DNA from: Nymphaea colorata | Lineage: Eukaryota > Streptophyta > Magnoliopsida > Nymphaeales > Nymphaeaceae | Assembly: GCF_008831285.2 (NCBI RefSeq) | Contig: NC_045143.1 | Span: 9,061,503 to 9,125,502, forward strand | Reading direction: 5' to 3' | DNA length: 64,000 nucleotides | Shown here: positions 42,330 through 59,154 of the stretch, one piece after another | How positions within the stretch are numbered: the stretch's first letter is position 1 | Layout of the letters: each line of letters starts with the position of its first letter | Made by a program: the position numbers and the translations under genes | The notes under the pieces: model-generated | Database searches by the model: none | What the model was told of the DNA's origin: nothing | What the model saw: only the letters and a program-made list of their open reading frames with translations

Positions 42330-43256
42330 CGCTTTGGTAATTTGCCTAGTTGGAGGAAAGTTAACGCTGAACATCTAAATCCGACTCAGCTAGTCGGACA
42401 TGTCTCGCATGTAATCTGCATTCCCGTTTGAAGAAATACACGAAATTGGGGTTCAGTTCTTACACACGGTCCGTGGTCAGCAACTGCCTTAAACACAAAC
42501 ACATACCAAGTTAGACACGGAGGAAGCCCATATGAAAGGGCTGACAAATTACCCAGGCAGCGGCGGATCTCACATTTGCACTTAAGCATTATGTCGGCTG
42601 TAAGGCCCTTCTTCACAAGTTCCAAGACAAAAACTGGACCCACTACTTTCCAGGCCCACTGCTTATCTGGGAAGAGTGGCTTGCCAATGGCAGCAAGATT
42701 TATGATCCAGAACAGCGAAATCCACTTATTAACACACTAGGGGCATGCAATTGAAAATGGCTAAACCCTCAAACCAGACCTAATTCCACTTGCAAATCCA
42801 ACCAAGTCCAAGGAGATTCTTTTAATTTTTTCCACAGGTAGAAGTGTGGATTTTGCCTGGTAACATCTTTGAAATATATTCTGCTAAACCTTTACAAGAA
42901 AGATATTAAATATGTAAGAACCACCACCTTTAGGAGCATGAATCCAATGTCCGTCCACGAAACAAAAACAAAAAAAATCCCACCACCTACGGGAGATCGA
43001 TTTCTCATCCCTGGATTGTTCCAACCTTCACGCTGGCAGTTCGTCATTCTTTCTACATCTTCCCGAAAATCTTCAATTACAAAGCAGGAGTGTTGAAGAA
43101 CGTCGCCCGATCGAACATATAATTTATATCTGGCTTCCACAAACTAGGAACAATTACATTAGCATGTCCATGATCTGCGTTCGTCCTTCAAATCTGCTGA
43201 GGTAGTTCAATTGACATAAAGAGCATTCACTCCTCAAGCCTTGATTGGACTCCATC
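42330..43256. other. 3'-flank of RPC8, between stop codon and tRNA-Val
   Basis: Probably includes the RPC8 3' UTR on the minus strand. Open frames on both strands here show no motif. Confidence 0.45.
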
Positions 43257-46200
43257 CTACCACCAGGACAACGGACCAAATCCAGATTCCGCAATGCTTG
43301 CCTATCAAAGAACGCAAAACCCAGTAAGTCAACAAGAACAACAAACAATAACAGCATAGCAAAGAAGGAAAGCTAAAATGATCAGTAGTTCATAAATTTA
43401 TTCTAAGAGCCAACTTTGCAATTTATGTTAATATGAACCTTGGTTACACAAGGTGACGCAAGAAACATACATTTCCTCTCCACTTAATGCAACTATTTCC
43501 TTGTTTCAATTTTATAAATATATGTATCCAACTCGTTGGTAAAACTGGAATTGCGGTTTGTCATGCAGCAGCCGCTACTAATGATGAGGTAATTTATACA
43601 TGAATAGAGGGCTTAGAATTCATTAAGAAAGTAGTCAAAATCCAGAATGACTCTGATCCAACAATAAATCAACAAAATAAAAAGGCAATAGAAACAAAGC
43701 AAAAACTTAGTTGCCCCTCCAGGCGTGCTAAAGCCAGGTTACTTTCTCCCAGGTCATGCAAGTGGTTTTAGTGTCATTCCAAGAAGAGTGCAAGAGGCCA
43801 TTTCATTCTTGCCATCCATGAAACTTTTGTGTGGCAAAACATTTTATACGGCAAACATTTTCTATGCAATACGCTTAATTGATAGGAAAAAGAACAAGCA
43901 AAACCTATTTCCCATGTTTGACTGTTTCAAGGAAAAAAAATTCTTATTAAAACTTTAATTAATAATCCAAATCAAACACATTTCCAGTTCCACCGTGCAG
44001 AACAACATTAACGGATGCATCAAGTGCCATCAGAGGTGTTGACAACCCATGGACGTTGTATTTCCCCATGTGGAACTTCCATATAGTCAAGTTACCTTAC
44101 CTTGAAAAACATAATTCTTTCATAAAATTTAATTTAAGTCCAGATAAACAATGCACAGGAACTGAGACAGAGAGAAACTTGTAACAACAGTTTTCAGGTG
44201 CCTTCATCATCTAACAATTTTCTGTAAAAGAAGTACAGAAAAATACAACAAACCTATCAGACCAAATGCCTATAGATCAATTCAAGTGTCTCCAGTACTT
44301 ATAGTTTCTGTTGCTTTCTTCAATGGATATGCATTAAAACCAGCAATTGGCCCTGATGAGTTTAAAGAGAAAAGGAGCCAGGTCTTTTGGTTTAGACAAA
44401 AGTCTTTCCCTCTAACAGGCCTCGTTCATACAAGGCACAACTTGTGTCTTTGGCAAAACCGTTCCTAAAAATGCTAGGTCCCACCTATTTTTCCTATTTC
44501 TCTCAAACAACGCAAAACTTTTATTGGGCAAAGATCTCCTTATTTAATTAAAAAATGACAAAGGTCTTAAAATTTTTCCCTATCAATTAAGCATGCAAAA
44601 CTTTTGCTACACAAAAGAGTATGCCTGGAAAAAGTTTTGCTATGCAAAAGAAAAGCATTTAGCCTTTTGTCTTGAATCAAACAGACCACTAGAGAGAAAA
44701 ACTTTAAAAAGTAAGCAAAGAAGAACCAAAAGGCAAAATTTTTGCCCTTACTTATTGGTAGAAATAAGAAATATAAGCAGGGTCCATCTCTTTTGCCAAT
44801 TTTTTTTACCGAAGGCAAAAGTTTTGCCTTGTTATTGATCCCATGATTATATAAGGCAAACTCTAATCACCATGGTGATCACAGCAAAACTAGCTTGCAA
44901 GGAACAATAAAAAAATAGAAAAAAAAGGAAAAAATATTAATTAATCACGATTAGGGGTTTGTAATCACATGCCACTCATTCAAAAAAAATTGTGCACTTT
45001 AAGTAGGGCTGCAACATAATAAGACGGTTTTGGATCACAGATCCAATTACAGGATCCAAATATAAGATAAAAAGAATAATATAAAGAAACAAATAGCACC
45101 GCATCAATCTCCCCAGGATAAAGAAGTCGACATTTGGTGACTGTCCGTTGCAATGATGGAGATGAGTCGCCATGAAGAGACTGCACCTTAGACTGCTTTG
45201 AGTAGGTACATAGAGGTACAACTGTTTGTTGAAGTTGGGCTAAACCAAAGACCCATACCAAAAGTGCACTACCTATACCTATGTCTCGCTATGGCCTGCT
45301 GTCAAGGTGCAACCTGTATATGACTGGTCTGCTAGGTTATCCAAGATCTGAAGTATCAATTGGATCCCAGTATGGAAACAAATCTTCAACACTAAAGACA
45401 GGAGAAATGTTTCAATCTTTTGGGAGTTCAAGCACATATTCATGGGAATCCAGTAAGGGCCAAATTTATGAGGACTGAATTTGTTATACATGCCAACTGC
45501 AAAACACTAAAAAAAACAGAAATAGATCCATACTAACTGACAAAAATGAAAATTTTGGAAGTGCACTTTTGACATTGAACTCTTGGTTCAGACCAACCTC
45601 AAGAAGCGGTTGTACCTCTTCTTACATACTCGAAGCAGTCCAAACTCCAAAGGTAGTCTCTTCACGATAACTCATCAACATCATTAAGCCGACTTCTGCA
45701 ACCTGAGGAGATTGATGCAATATCTTTTCGTTTATTTATATTATTGTTTTATCTTGTATTCTGTGATCGAAGACCGTCTTATAATGTTGCAACCCCACTT
45801 AAATGGCACGATTATTTCTTTAGTAAAATGGCATGTGACTACAATTTTAACCATAATCATAATTAATTCATTTTGTTCCTTTCTTTATATTTTACATTGT
45901 TTTGTGCTATCTCATTTTATTTGGTGTGATGTCCATGGGGATTAGAGTTTGCCCTCTAATCTGCATCGGTTATCAAACAGAGCCTAAAGGAAAATAAGTG
46001 ACAACAGTCTCAACATTCATCTCAATCAACCTGATGACAAGTAAATAAATCAGGGTAAGTAAATCTAACCAGACGTACCAAAGTCCTCATGAGAAGGACG
46101 AATCAAATCCAATCAGTTTTTTGAACTCGAATTGAGTAACTGATTAAAAGTGAAACTATGGAAATTTGTGTTATACATAGCACACTCATAAATTAAGGTC

Positions 46201-49200
46201 CACTATGAGGACCAGTCATACATTTGAGCAAATGCACACATTTTATCCCCCTTTCAAATAACTGATGCAAGGACAAAACCAGCTATAATTCAACTTGGAA
46301 ATCACCAAGACAAACGAATGTCACAGTAGCATCTAGAGACATCAGTCTCCAAACTATGTCCTCTCCTTAAGGAAACTGCCCACCAAGGGGAAAGTCATGA
46401 AAAAGCTTCTGAATGTATGAATTGGACATATCTAGCCAATATTGAACATAAGCACATTACAAAGTTTTTCCACAAGGCGTTTCTATGGCTCATTATCTTC
46501 ATGTAAATTTCTTCTACAAAATAGCCCATAAACCCATCACTTCAGCAATTTGAGCTACATACTATCCAATACCTGAATGCTAAAACATAACAACTATTTC
46601 TGCTTGGAAACTTATTTTGCATCAACATGCAGGAATGCAATTGAACAATCATCATGGCATTGTGAAAGTTCCTTTTAAAACAAAACGGCAATGACAATTT
46701 CGCATCACTCGCAAGTACCATCATATCACAAATGTTACTATACATGTTATAACCCTACAATTTCTAAGTACCGAAGCATATCATAAATGTCACAATTTGT
46801 GCTACGGGTCTATGAGGGATACAAATACAAGACACAGAAGAAATGAGTTTCCAGGGTGTACAATGTTGTCTGGTATAATTTATGATATGATCACAGGTCC
46901 TACATGGTGCATGATATGTATTTGGCTTTACACCTTGGAATACAAAAAAGATGACAAAGCTTTTCTTTCTTTTTCAGCTTGAAGTTACACGAACTCCATT
47001 AAAACCAAGTGCACCATGGGAGAAATTCTTACACATCTAAGGCAAACAATAAAATCTAAGCTTGATCTTTGGGCGTCCTGGATTCTTTTTTTTTTTTAAC
47101 TTATTTGTATCCTCAAAATATTAAAAGAAGCTTGAAATTTTATGATGACTGAGTCGTTCAAGAAGTTTCTTATTGCATGATAAAGTTTATTTATTTGATA
47201 TCAATTAAAGACTGGATTAATCTAGTTTTAAAAATTTTAATTATTTCAAATGAAAAAGCGATGCTATTTGAAACATATATTTTTTTATTACTGTATATTC
47301 AACACTTTATGCAATTCATGGCTGTTTGGATGTAAAAGTTTATGGTTCTGTAGAAGATGTAATTTTTTCCTCCTTTTTCAAACTTTTCCCATTGCCATAT
47401 TTTAAAATGTTCCTGAATAAACTTTTTTATTTTAACAACGCATTATGTTACAATATAATACATAATTTACTATAACCCAATCAATTATGGGTTTTAATAC
47501 ACATTTTACAAGACTGGATAACGGTGTGATATTTTTGGAAAGGCACATGGAGAATTAGGGTTTAAAACAGGTCCAGATCCATGGCTTGACAGAAGAACAG
47601 AAGCACAAGAGAAATTTTACGCATCATAGATTCATAATTGTGCCTGAGATAGAAAAATCGCATTCTTCAACTCATAAAAAGCAAAGTCTTCATGAAATTT
47701 TGGGGGATTTATATACCACAAGAAATTCAAGCATTGATGGCAGATAAATCCTCTAATATACTACTCATAAGAGTAAATATAAACTTACACTGATCAGCAT
47801 AGGAGAAAATGGTTTTGCATCTTTTTCCTGCTCAATTGGGATGGGAGGATATTTCACACCAGTAACACGAAAACGTACCTGAAAATATGAAGCAAAGTAA
47901 TGAGTCATACACCTAGATGAATGTGGCTGAATTTTAATGATAGCACTGACAGCCTGACCTCTTCACCTGGTTGCAGTACCAGATCTACTGTCTCACCATC
48001 AACTTCCAAAGCCCAAACCCACAAGCCATCATCATTCCTGCAACATAAGAATGCATAAAAGTGCATAATATGTCACAGATAAAAAGCAGATAAGAGTATT
48101 ACAAGGACTACATTGATTCTTTCAGTAGATAAAGGAGATCATAAGAGCAATTGGTCCGTACAATTTAGATGGCTGTGGAAGAGCATCATTTGGTACATGT
48201 ATATCTTCAAAAAATCCTAGAGACACTATTATACACACTCGGTAAGAGCACAGACACCACAAATATAAAAAATTGCATTCTGTTAAAATATAATAAAAAA
48301 CAAAAACAGAAAATGAACAACACGTACATATGAAACCTAATAGATTTAGGTCATGCTTAATCGTGTTAATGTTCAGCTTGCACGGATTAAACAGTTTGAA
48401 AAACTTTCCTGCAAAAGGTCACAATTTCTATACCGATTTTTCCGTGACTTTATGGGTCAATGGACTATGCATTATGCAAAGCTAAAAACAGTGTAAAAAT
48501 CAAGACGTATAGAAAAAGTGATGCTCCTACTTACAACATAAACCCGTACTATCAGAACTCTTTATCTTGCCAACGATAACTTCTCCCACAAAAGGCCGAA
48601 ACATGACCACCCCAAGCACAACCTACATTCCAGTTGAAAAATTTAAATTCAATATAGTTAGTATTCAGATGATCTATTCACTTAGTAGTCAAAATCGCAA
48701 GCAAATTTGATAATACAGAAACATGCTACTTATTACTAATCTCCAAGTAAAAGAGGAAAAGATGACGATTTTCACCATCATGATAGGATTACTTTAATCG
48801 GAAAACTTTCACTCACCGTATACGTTGAAGCTCCTTCTCCAGGTAAGATGAAGCCACCATCTATCGATTTAAGGCCATAAATCGAAACACAGAGCCCCAA
48901 ATCTTTAATAACCTAAAATTCCCACCAAGAAAGGACGAAAAAGAACAATGACTATCCGAATAAAATAGATTCTGAATTATAAATTGAAAGACAGTTTAAA
49001 CAATTCCACTACATGGATCTTTTATTACCAAATATCAAAAACACCAGCATCTCCGCCATGGCTACATTTTTTCCTCCGGAATAAGAACTTACACTCCACA
49101 AGCAGCGTATTGAAAGAAAAAGTAAAATTAAGCACTGGAACTTAACACCGCTCTGCTCTATTTACTAGTACACGAAGTCATATCATACGTAAACCAAATC

Positions 49201-49519
49201 ACAACAAAATCGTCCTTCCATGCTCGTCCGATAAATTCTTACCGGACCAAATACGTCACATCGAGTATCAGCGGGATAAAAACCCCAACGTCAAACAATA
49301 ACCCCACGGAACTAACAGTAGCGAGGTTCCGGATGGAGACAAGCATCAGGCGCCCAGCATTCTAAGAGAAAATGAGAAGAAGCGCTCGAGGAGTGGAACA
49401 GTACGCACCTTGTCAACGAAAAGCTTCTCAAGCTCCTCCATGAGGGTCTGGTCTAGGGGACGGCCATGCCGATCTGGAGGAAGCTGGAGGGTGTGCTCCA
49501 GAACGTTCAAGAAGAACAT
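43257..49519 (-). CDS. DNA-directed RNA polymerase III subunit RPC8 (Rpc25/Rpb7 family), 7 exons
   Basis: RPC8 forms the pol III stalk with RPC9 and acts in initiation on tRNA and 5S genes in the nucleus (family knowledge). Exons: 49409-49519, 48817-48912, 48535-48622, 48162-48225, 47959-48037, 47789-47878 and 43257-43301. The phases close to 573 nt, 190 residues, slightly shorter than the roughly 200-residue plant form. The N-terminal SHS2 part begins MFFLNVLEHTLQLPP, then LFVDKVIKDLGLCVSIY and GGFILPGEGASTYT. The OB part has VVMFRPFVGEVIVGKI, LSLGFFEDIHVP and GLWVWALEVDGE, then VRFRVTGVKYPPIP and DAKPFSPMLIS. The last exon codes ASIAESGFGPLSWW and a stop, matching the usual GLGPxSWW end. 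The ATG of MFF was chosen because the frame upstream offers no other ATG. The last intron is about 4.5 kb and contains an inverted repeat and a MITE. The exon 3/4 junction depends on a weak acceptor (TATAATAG). Confidence 0.92.
44418..44692. mobile_element. MITE-like element in the last RPC8 intron
   Basis: The left end is ggcctcgttcatacaaggca. The right end read on the other strand is GGTCTGTTTGATTCAAGACA, matching at about 14 of 20 positions. The interior has multiple aaaacttttgc / gcaaaacttttg palindromic words, which also occur just outside (43840-43960, 44810-44835), so neighbouring relics are likely. Confidence 0.4.
44826..45987. repeat. Long imperfect inverted repeat (fold-back) in the last RPC8 intron
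   Basis: Arm 1 (about 44855-45269) and arm 2 (about 45560-45953) are reverse complements over roughly 400 bp with a 290-bp spacer. Anchor words in arm 2 and, reversed, in arm 1 include gtgcactttt, gttgtacctct, agtctcttca, gaggagattgatgc (gggagattgatgc in arm 1), gaccgtcttat(a)atgttgca, atggcatgtgactaca and ggggattagagtttgcc. The outermost ends continue more weakly to ccttgttattgat and gttatcaaacagagcc, a typical MITE-like terminus. The spacer holds a 65-codon open frame (45281-45478) of unknown origin. Visual identity is roughly 75%, so it is not recent. Confidence 0.75.
45988..47788. other. Remainder of the last RPC8 intron
   Basis: A+T-rich intron sequence with no coding content that I can support. 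Confidence 0.5.
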
Positions 49520-50702
49520 TCTCTCCCCCTTTCTCGCCACAGAGAACGTTTAAGGCTTAGGGTTTTCGTATGGAGAAAGAGAGGGAAAGGGCTTCGCTCG
49601 TTCCCGGGAAATGACTCCATCCGGCCCGGCGGGTTTGCCCACCATTTCTTCATTCGGGAAACTTCTGTTAAGGGCCCTCGGTTTCAAATTTAATATAAAA
49701 GGTGCCTCTCATTTTCAAAATTCCTTCGTATGGTCTCAACTTTTTTTATTAGCAACTCTATTTTCTCGGCCTCGGATTAAAGTCGGCTTTTTCCTACTAT
49801 TTCAATCATAAGATCTCCTAACTCTAGTTAAGAACTAATATAGTGTAGCATTTTTTTATACACAAATTGTAGGCTTTTAAAACAAATGTGGAAATGAGAT
49901 GCTAAAAGTTGGGTAAACAGAAAAAAGAGGTTATTAATCTTTAATACCATTATGATAGCACTCTTCAAGAATTGAATTGAGAATGTGACTATAGAAAGTA
50001 TATGAAAAAAGAATATCAATTTTTTTATAAAAAAAAGTGCAACTGAAAAAGAATTCCTCGTTCACACCATCCAAGAAAAGATGAAATAGTAAATCGCAAG
50101 CCATCACTCATTTTTTCATTCAACAAGTCAAGAATATTCAAAGCTTCAAGACAAACATGGTAGAATAGAATATGAGCCCACCATAGAACCCATTTATAAA
50201 GTCCTCCTATCGTTGCCTTCACCACCGCATTCCACTTGCCAATCCGTCAGCTTTGCTTGAAAGCATATGCAACTGTGTGGTCTGTTGCCCAATTCAATTC
50301 TACAAAATTTATTTATTTTCATGTTAGTTTGTGTGTTCAATCATATATCATATATATATATATATATATATTGGTGTGTTTATAAAAGCAAATAGAGAAA
50401 ATATCATACAACTTGAGTGAGAGCCGTTTAGAGTCCAAAGTTCTTATCGACCATTCATGACAACATAGTGGATGATCACTTTCCCTTATTTGAACCAACA
50501 TAAAGCTTTAGCTTTGGAAAGGAGTCCCAAGTTGTCCTTCATTGCAATTAATTGGCCTAACTTTCTGTTCATTAAATAATTGGATATCCAAATGCGAACA
50601 AGAGTATAGCATAAGGGCAATTATTTTCTATGGGTTATTCTTACCTGAAACAATATCCGGATCCGAACCCCATACGATGGCTTCATCTAGTTAGACTCAG
50701 TT
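49520..50702. promoter_or_regulatory. Upstream region of RPC8 (divergent from glutathione reductase)
   Basis: The part just before the RPC8 ATG (49520-49690) is G+C-richer than its surroundings and likely holds its 5' UTR and promoter on the minus strand. Beyond that it is A+T-rich with an (AT)n tract near 50350-50372. No precise promoter element is assigned. Confidence 0.4.
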
Positions 50703-51098
50703 AGGGTTGCAGAGCAGCCGAGTCGAGCTCAAGTTGAGTTAGTTTGAGTTTGAGTTTGATTTGACTAAAAAAACTTACGCTTAAACTCGAGTTGAGCTCG
50801 ACTTGATGATATAACATCAAATTAGACTTGGTTAACTTGCTTATGTCAAACATGTCTCATTTTTTAGCTCATTTAATTTGTTAACTGTTTTTATTTGATT
50901 AACTCATTTAATTACTACTCGTTTAACTATTTTTTTTTTGTAATTCAACATTTATTATAAGCCAAGTTAAGTTGAGTTTCAACAACTAGAAATCAACTCA
51001 TTTAACATTTGGAACATGTATTTGAACTCAATCCGGACTCGTTTATAAACGAGTCTTTCATAAATTTGAGTCAAGTTACGTAGACCCAGCCGCTCTAC
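50703..51098. mobile_element. Family-A repeat upstream of glutathione reductase
   Basis: Begins agggttgcagagcagccgag and ends near cccagccgctctac; the interior has tcgagctcaagttgag, aactcatttaatta and ctcgtttataaacgagtc words. It ends about 170 bp before the GR start codon, so it lies within or next to the GR promoter. Confidence 0.55.
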
Positions 51099-51267
51099 AC
51101 TTGATGATGGATCTGGACTGAACTCCAGCCATCCACTTTCTGGACCCTACTCTGGACCGTATCATCGTCGTCATCATTATCAGGTTGAGAGAGAGGGGGA
51201 GGTCCGGAGGGCAGGCCATTATCGTCGTCCACACAGGACCGACACCAGAGAGCGAGAGAGAGACAGG

Positions 51268-56727
<5,460 letters not shown>

Positions 56728-56766
56728 ACGTTGAAGCTGGAATCCATCCGTCAGCAAAAGTAAAAA

Positions 56767-57225
56767 GTAAGCATAAAGTCAGGCTATTCCATTAATTTCT
56801 TGCTCTTTCAAACTGGAAAATTCTTTCTTAAGTTTGCAAAGTTGCAGCATGGCACTGGTTTGCTGAAGCAGTTGTTTTACACAATCATTTCTATTGCCTG
56901 AAATAGTAACCATTTTGTGTTAACTAATTTGTCCAATTCCTTTTACTTGGGACCTGGTAAAGAAAGAAGCTAAATGCTCTAGCAAACATCAACATAAAAT
57001 GTAAGCAGAAAGTCAGGTTATCCCATTAATTTCTTGCTCCAAACTGCAACATTTTTTCTTAAGTTTGCAAAGTTGCAGCATAACACTGGTTTGCTGAAGC
57101 AGTTGTTTTACACAATCATTTCTATTGCCTGAAATAGTAACCATTTTGTGTTAACTAATTTGTCCAATTCCTTTTACTTGGGACCTGGTAAAGAAAGAAG
57201 CTAAATGCTCTAGCAAACATCAACA
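56767..57225. repeat. Tandem duplication of about 228 bp, 3' of glutathione reductase
   Basis: Unit 1 (56767-56994) and unit 2 (57001-57225) are nearly identical along their length, including gtaagca(t/g)aaagtcagg, ttaatttcttgctc, gcaaagttgcagcat and aagctaaatgctctagcaaa; they differ by small indels and a few substitutions. Unit 1 starts 40 bp after the GR stop codon, so the duplication lies in or next to the 3' UTR. Confidence 0.9.
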
Positions 57226-57485
57226 GTCCCACCTAGGAAGCTTTTGCAGTCATTCAGTTAAGTTGAGATGTTTCTCCTCTTTGAGGAAGATCATGATGTC
57301 TGTACCCTTTGTGACCCCTTTTAATGGAGTCCTTTTCAACATCACAAAAGAGTGAGCAAGTGGATATTTCTTAGATATCGTTAGACTATACATTATCTAC
57401 GTTCCATGCTCAACATTTTGAAGAAAATTGTCCGTTCTTGGTCTCAGCTCATTATTCTCTAATTTGTTTTCTGTATCCTGAATTA

Positions 57486-58291
57486 TGTTGTCAAGGGGCC
57501 AATGCGTGCCTAGGCAAAAACGCAACTGATTTTTTTTTTATTTATTTTTAGTTATGTTAGCTATTCCATGGTAAAACTATGTACTTACTGACTGAACTGT
57601 AAGCTTCTATTCCAGGTGTGCCAATCACCAGCAACACAGACACACTTTCGGCAAAAAAGTAAAACATGAAAAACTCTTCTGGTCTGGCTTACATTCTGAC
57701 TCTAAAACAACAGGTTCTCTAGATAAAGTACTGCAATAGAAAATCTAATTCTGGTGTAAATAACTATATATCCTGTTACGAATTGAAATCCATTTTATAT
57801 AGAACCTTATAGACTATTTCATTTGAATCATCTCAAACAAAAATTGCATCAAATCAGTACATATAATATACATTGCAACAGATTGTACATATAAGTTTAT
57901 TACATATAATATACATTATAACAGATTGTACAAATCAGTACATATAATATACATTATAACAGATTCAACTGCAGATGGAACCACTTTAAAAGTGCTTCGG
58001 ATTGTACTAATATACATGTATAACACATCAATAATTTAATATACAATAAGCAGTATACATTATTTCAAATTGCACATACAATATACATTATGACAGATTG
58101 TACATATAATATGACACAGTATGTACAATAAAATCTGGTACATACCTTCCCATGGACTAGGCGTGCTGGCGCCTAGTCCAGCCTAGGTGCCAGCGTAGGT
58201 GCCACGACACCCATCGCCTAAGCGATGGACTTAGGCGACGGGTGTGGACTGACGCCTAGTCCATGCCTAGGTAACGCCTTAGCAACCTAGA
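57486..58291. mobile_element. Second TIR element of the GTTGTCAAGG / GCCTAGGCG family
   Basis: The left end is tgttgtcaaggggccaatgcgtgcctaggc; the right end read inward is AGGTTGCTAAGGCGTTACC. The right subterminal part (58150-58290) is dense in gcctaggtgcc, cgcctagtcc and ggcgacgg words, as in the GR intron element. The centre holds a degenerate short tandem array (separate entry). Confidence 0.55.
57859..58140. repeat. Degenerate short tandem array (acatataatatacatt units)
   Basis: The word acatataatatacatt followed by acagatt-gtac begins at 57859, 57902 and 57940 (periods of 43 and 38 bp), with weaker copies near 58075 and 58102. Confidence 0.7.
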
Positions 58292-59154
58292 TCCTGAAGT
58301 GGTTTCTGCAAGGTGGACCCTTAAACTCCGTTATGTTTGACATCTTGAAGTAGGTCTATAAGTTTCTAATTGTGTGCAGGATCTGCAGTGTTCCTTCTAT
58401 GTCATGTCACATCTAAATCCCAAAGGCCCTGATTTTCATGTTGCTGCTCTTTGTTTATTGATAGATGAAATCATTTCCTATGTTAATTATATATCTGTCG
58501 TAGCTCGACAGTATTGTCCATTTCTGAATTCCTTGCCCCCTTTCTTATTTTGCACCTCTGCTTGCTGTTTTTGCAGGTACATGAAGATGTGTATACTCTG
58601 TAGGCTCTCTCAGGTTTTTCTCATCAATGCTTCGTCCCTGGAAGGTGATATACTGCTGCAAGAAGCCATGAATAAAGATTTGAATCAAACATCCTCCAGA
58701 TATATCATTAAGTATAGGGAGTTCCATCTTACATTTACGCTTTTCGTTACCTTTTATTGTGTGCCTTTCAATAGATTCTCTTAATGTATAACTACCATCT
58801 GATAAATAAGCTCTACCTGATTTTGGTTTTATTCTGGCACTAACGTGCTGTCATCAGGCCAGTGGGAACATCAACTTTTCAGCGCACTGAACAGCAAATT
58901 AAAGAATCATAGTTGAACACTTGCAGTGAACCACTGTTCTTTTGTCATTAATTCTTTTGACAGAAAAGAATTCGTGTTTGAAAACATTAACGGAAAATTT
59001 GGAAATATAGATAATGTACATTGCTTCGACTCCCAAGTATCCTGCTGTGTATTCATAACTTGATTTCAGCTCCTGGCGAGCCCTTTGTGTACTGGGTAAA
59101 ACTAACCACAAAAATGAAAAACCCTCAATCTACACTCCTTTACAGGACCTTTTA
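58292..59154. other. Interval between convergent GR and SEC23 genes
   Basis: No recognised coding content. A 136-codon plus-strand frame at 58374-58784 has no motif. Part of the right side should be the SEC23 3' UTR. Confidence 0.45.

Noticed and set aside
57859..58140. Regular short repeats that could suggest a CRISPR array
   Set aside because: The repeats are degenerate, with no unique spacers, inside a plant TIR element; CRISPR arrays are not expected in plant nuclear DNA.
58374..58784. 136-codon plus-strand frame between GR and SEC23
   Set aside because: Hydrophobic and cysteine-rich, with no motif; it lies just past a TIR element and has no clear start context.
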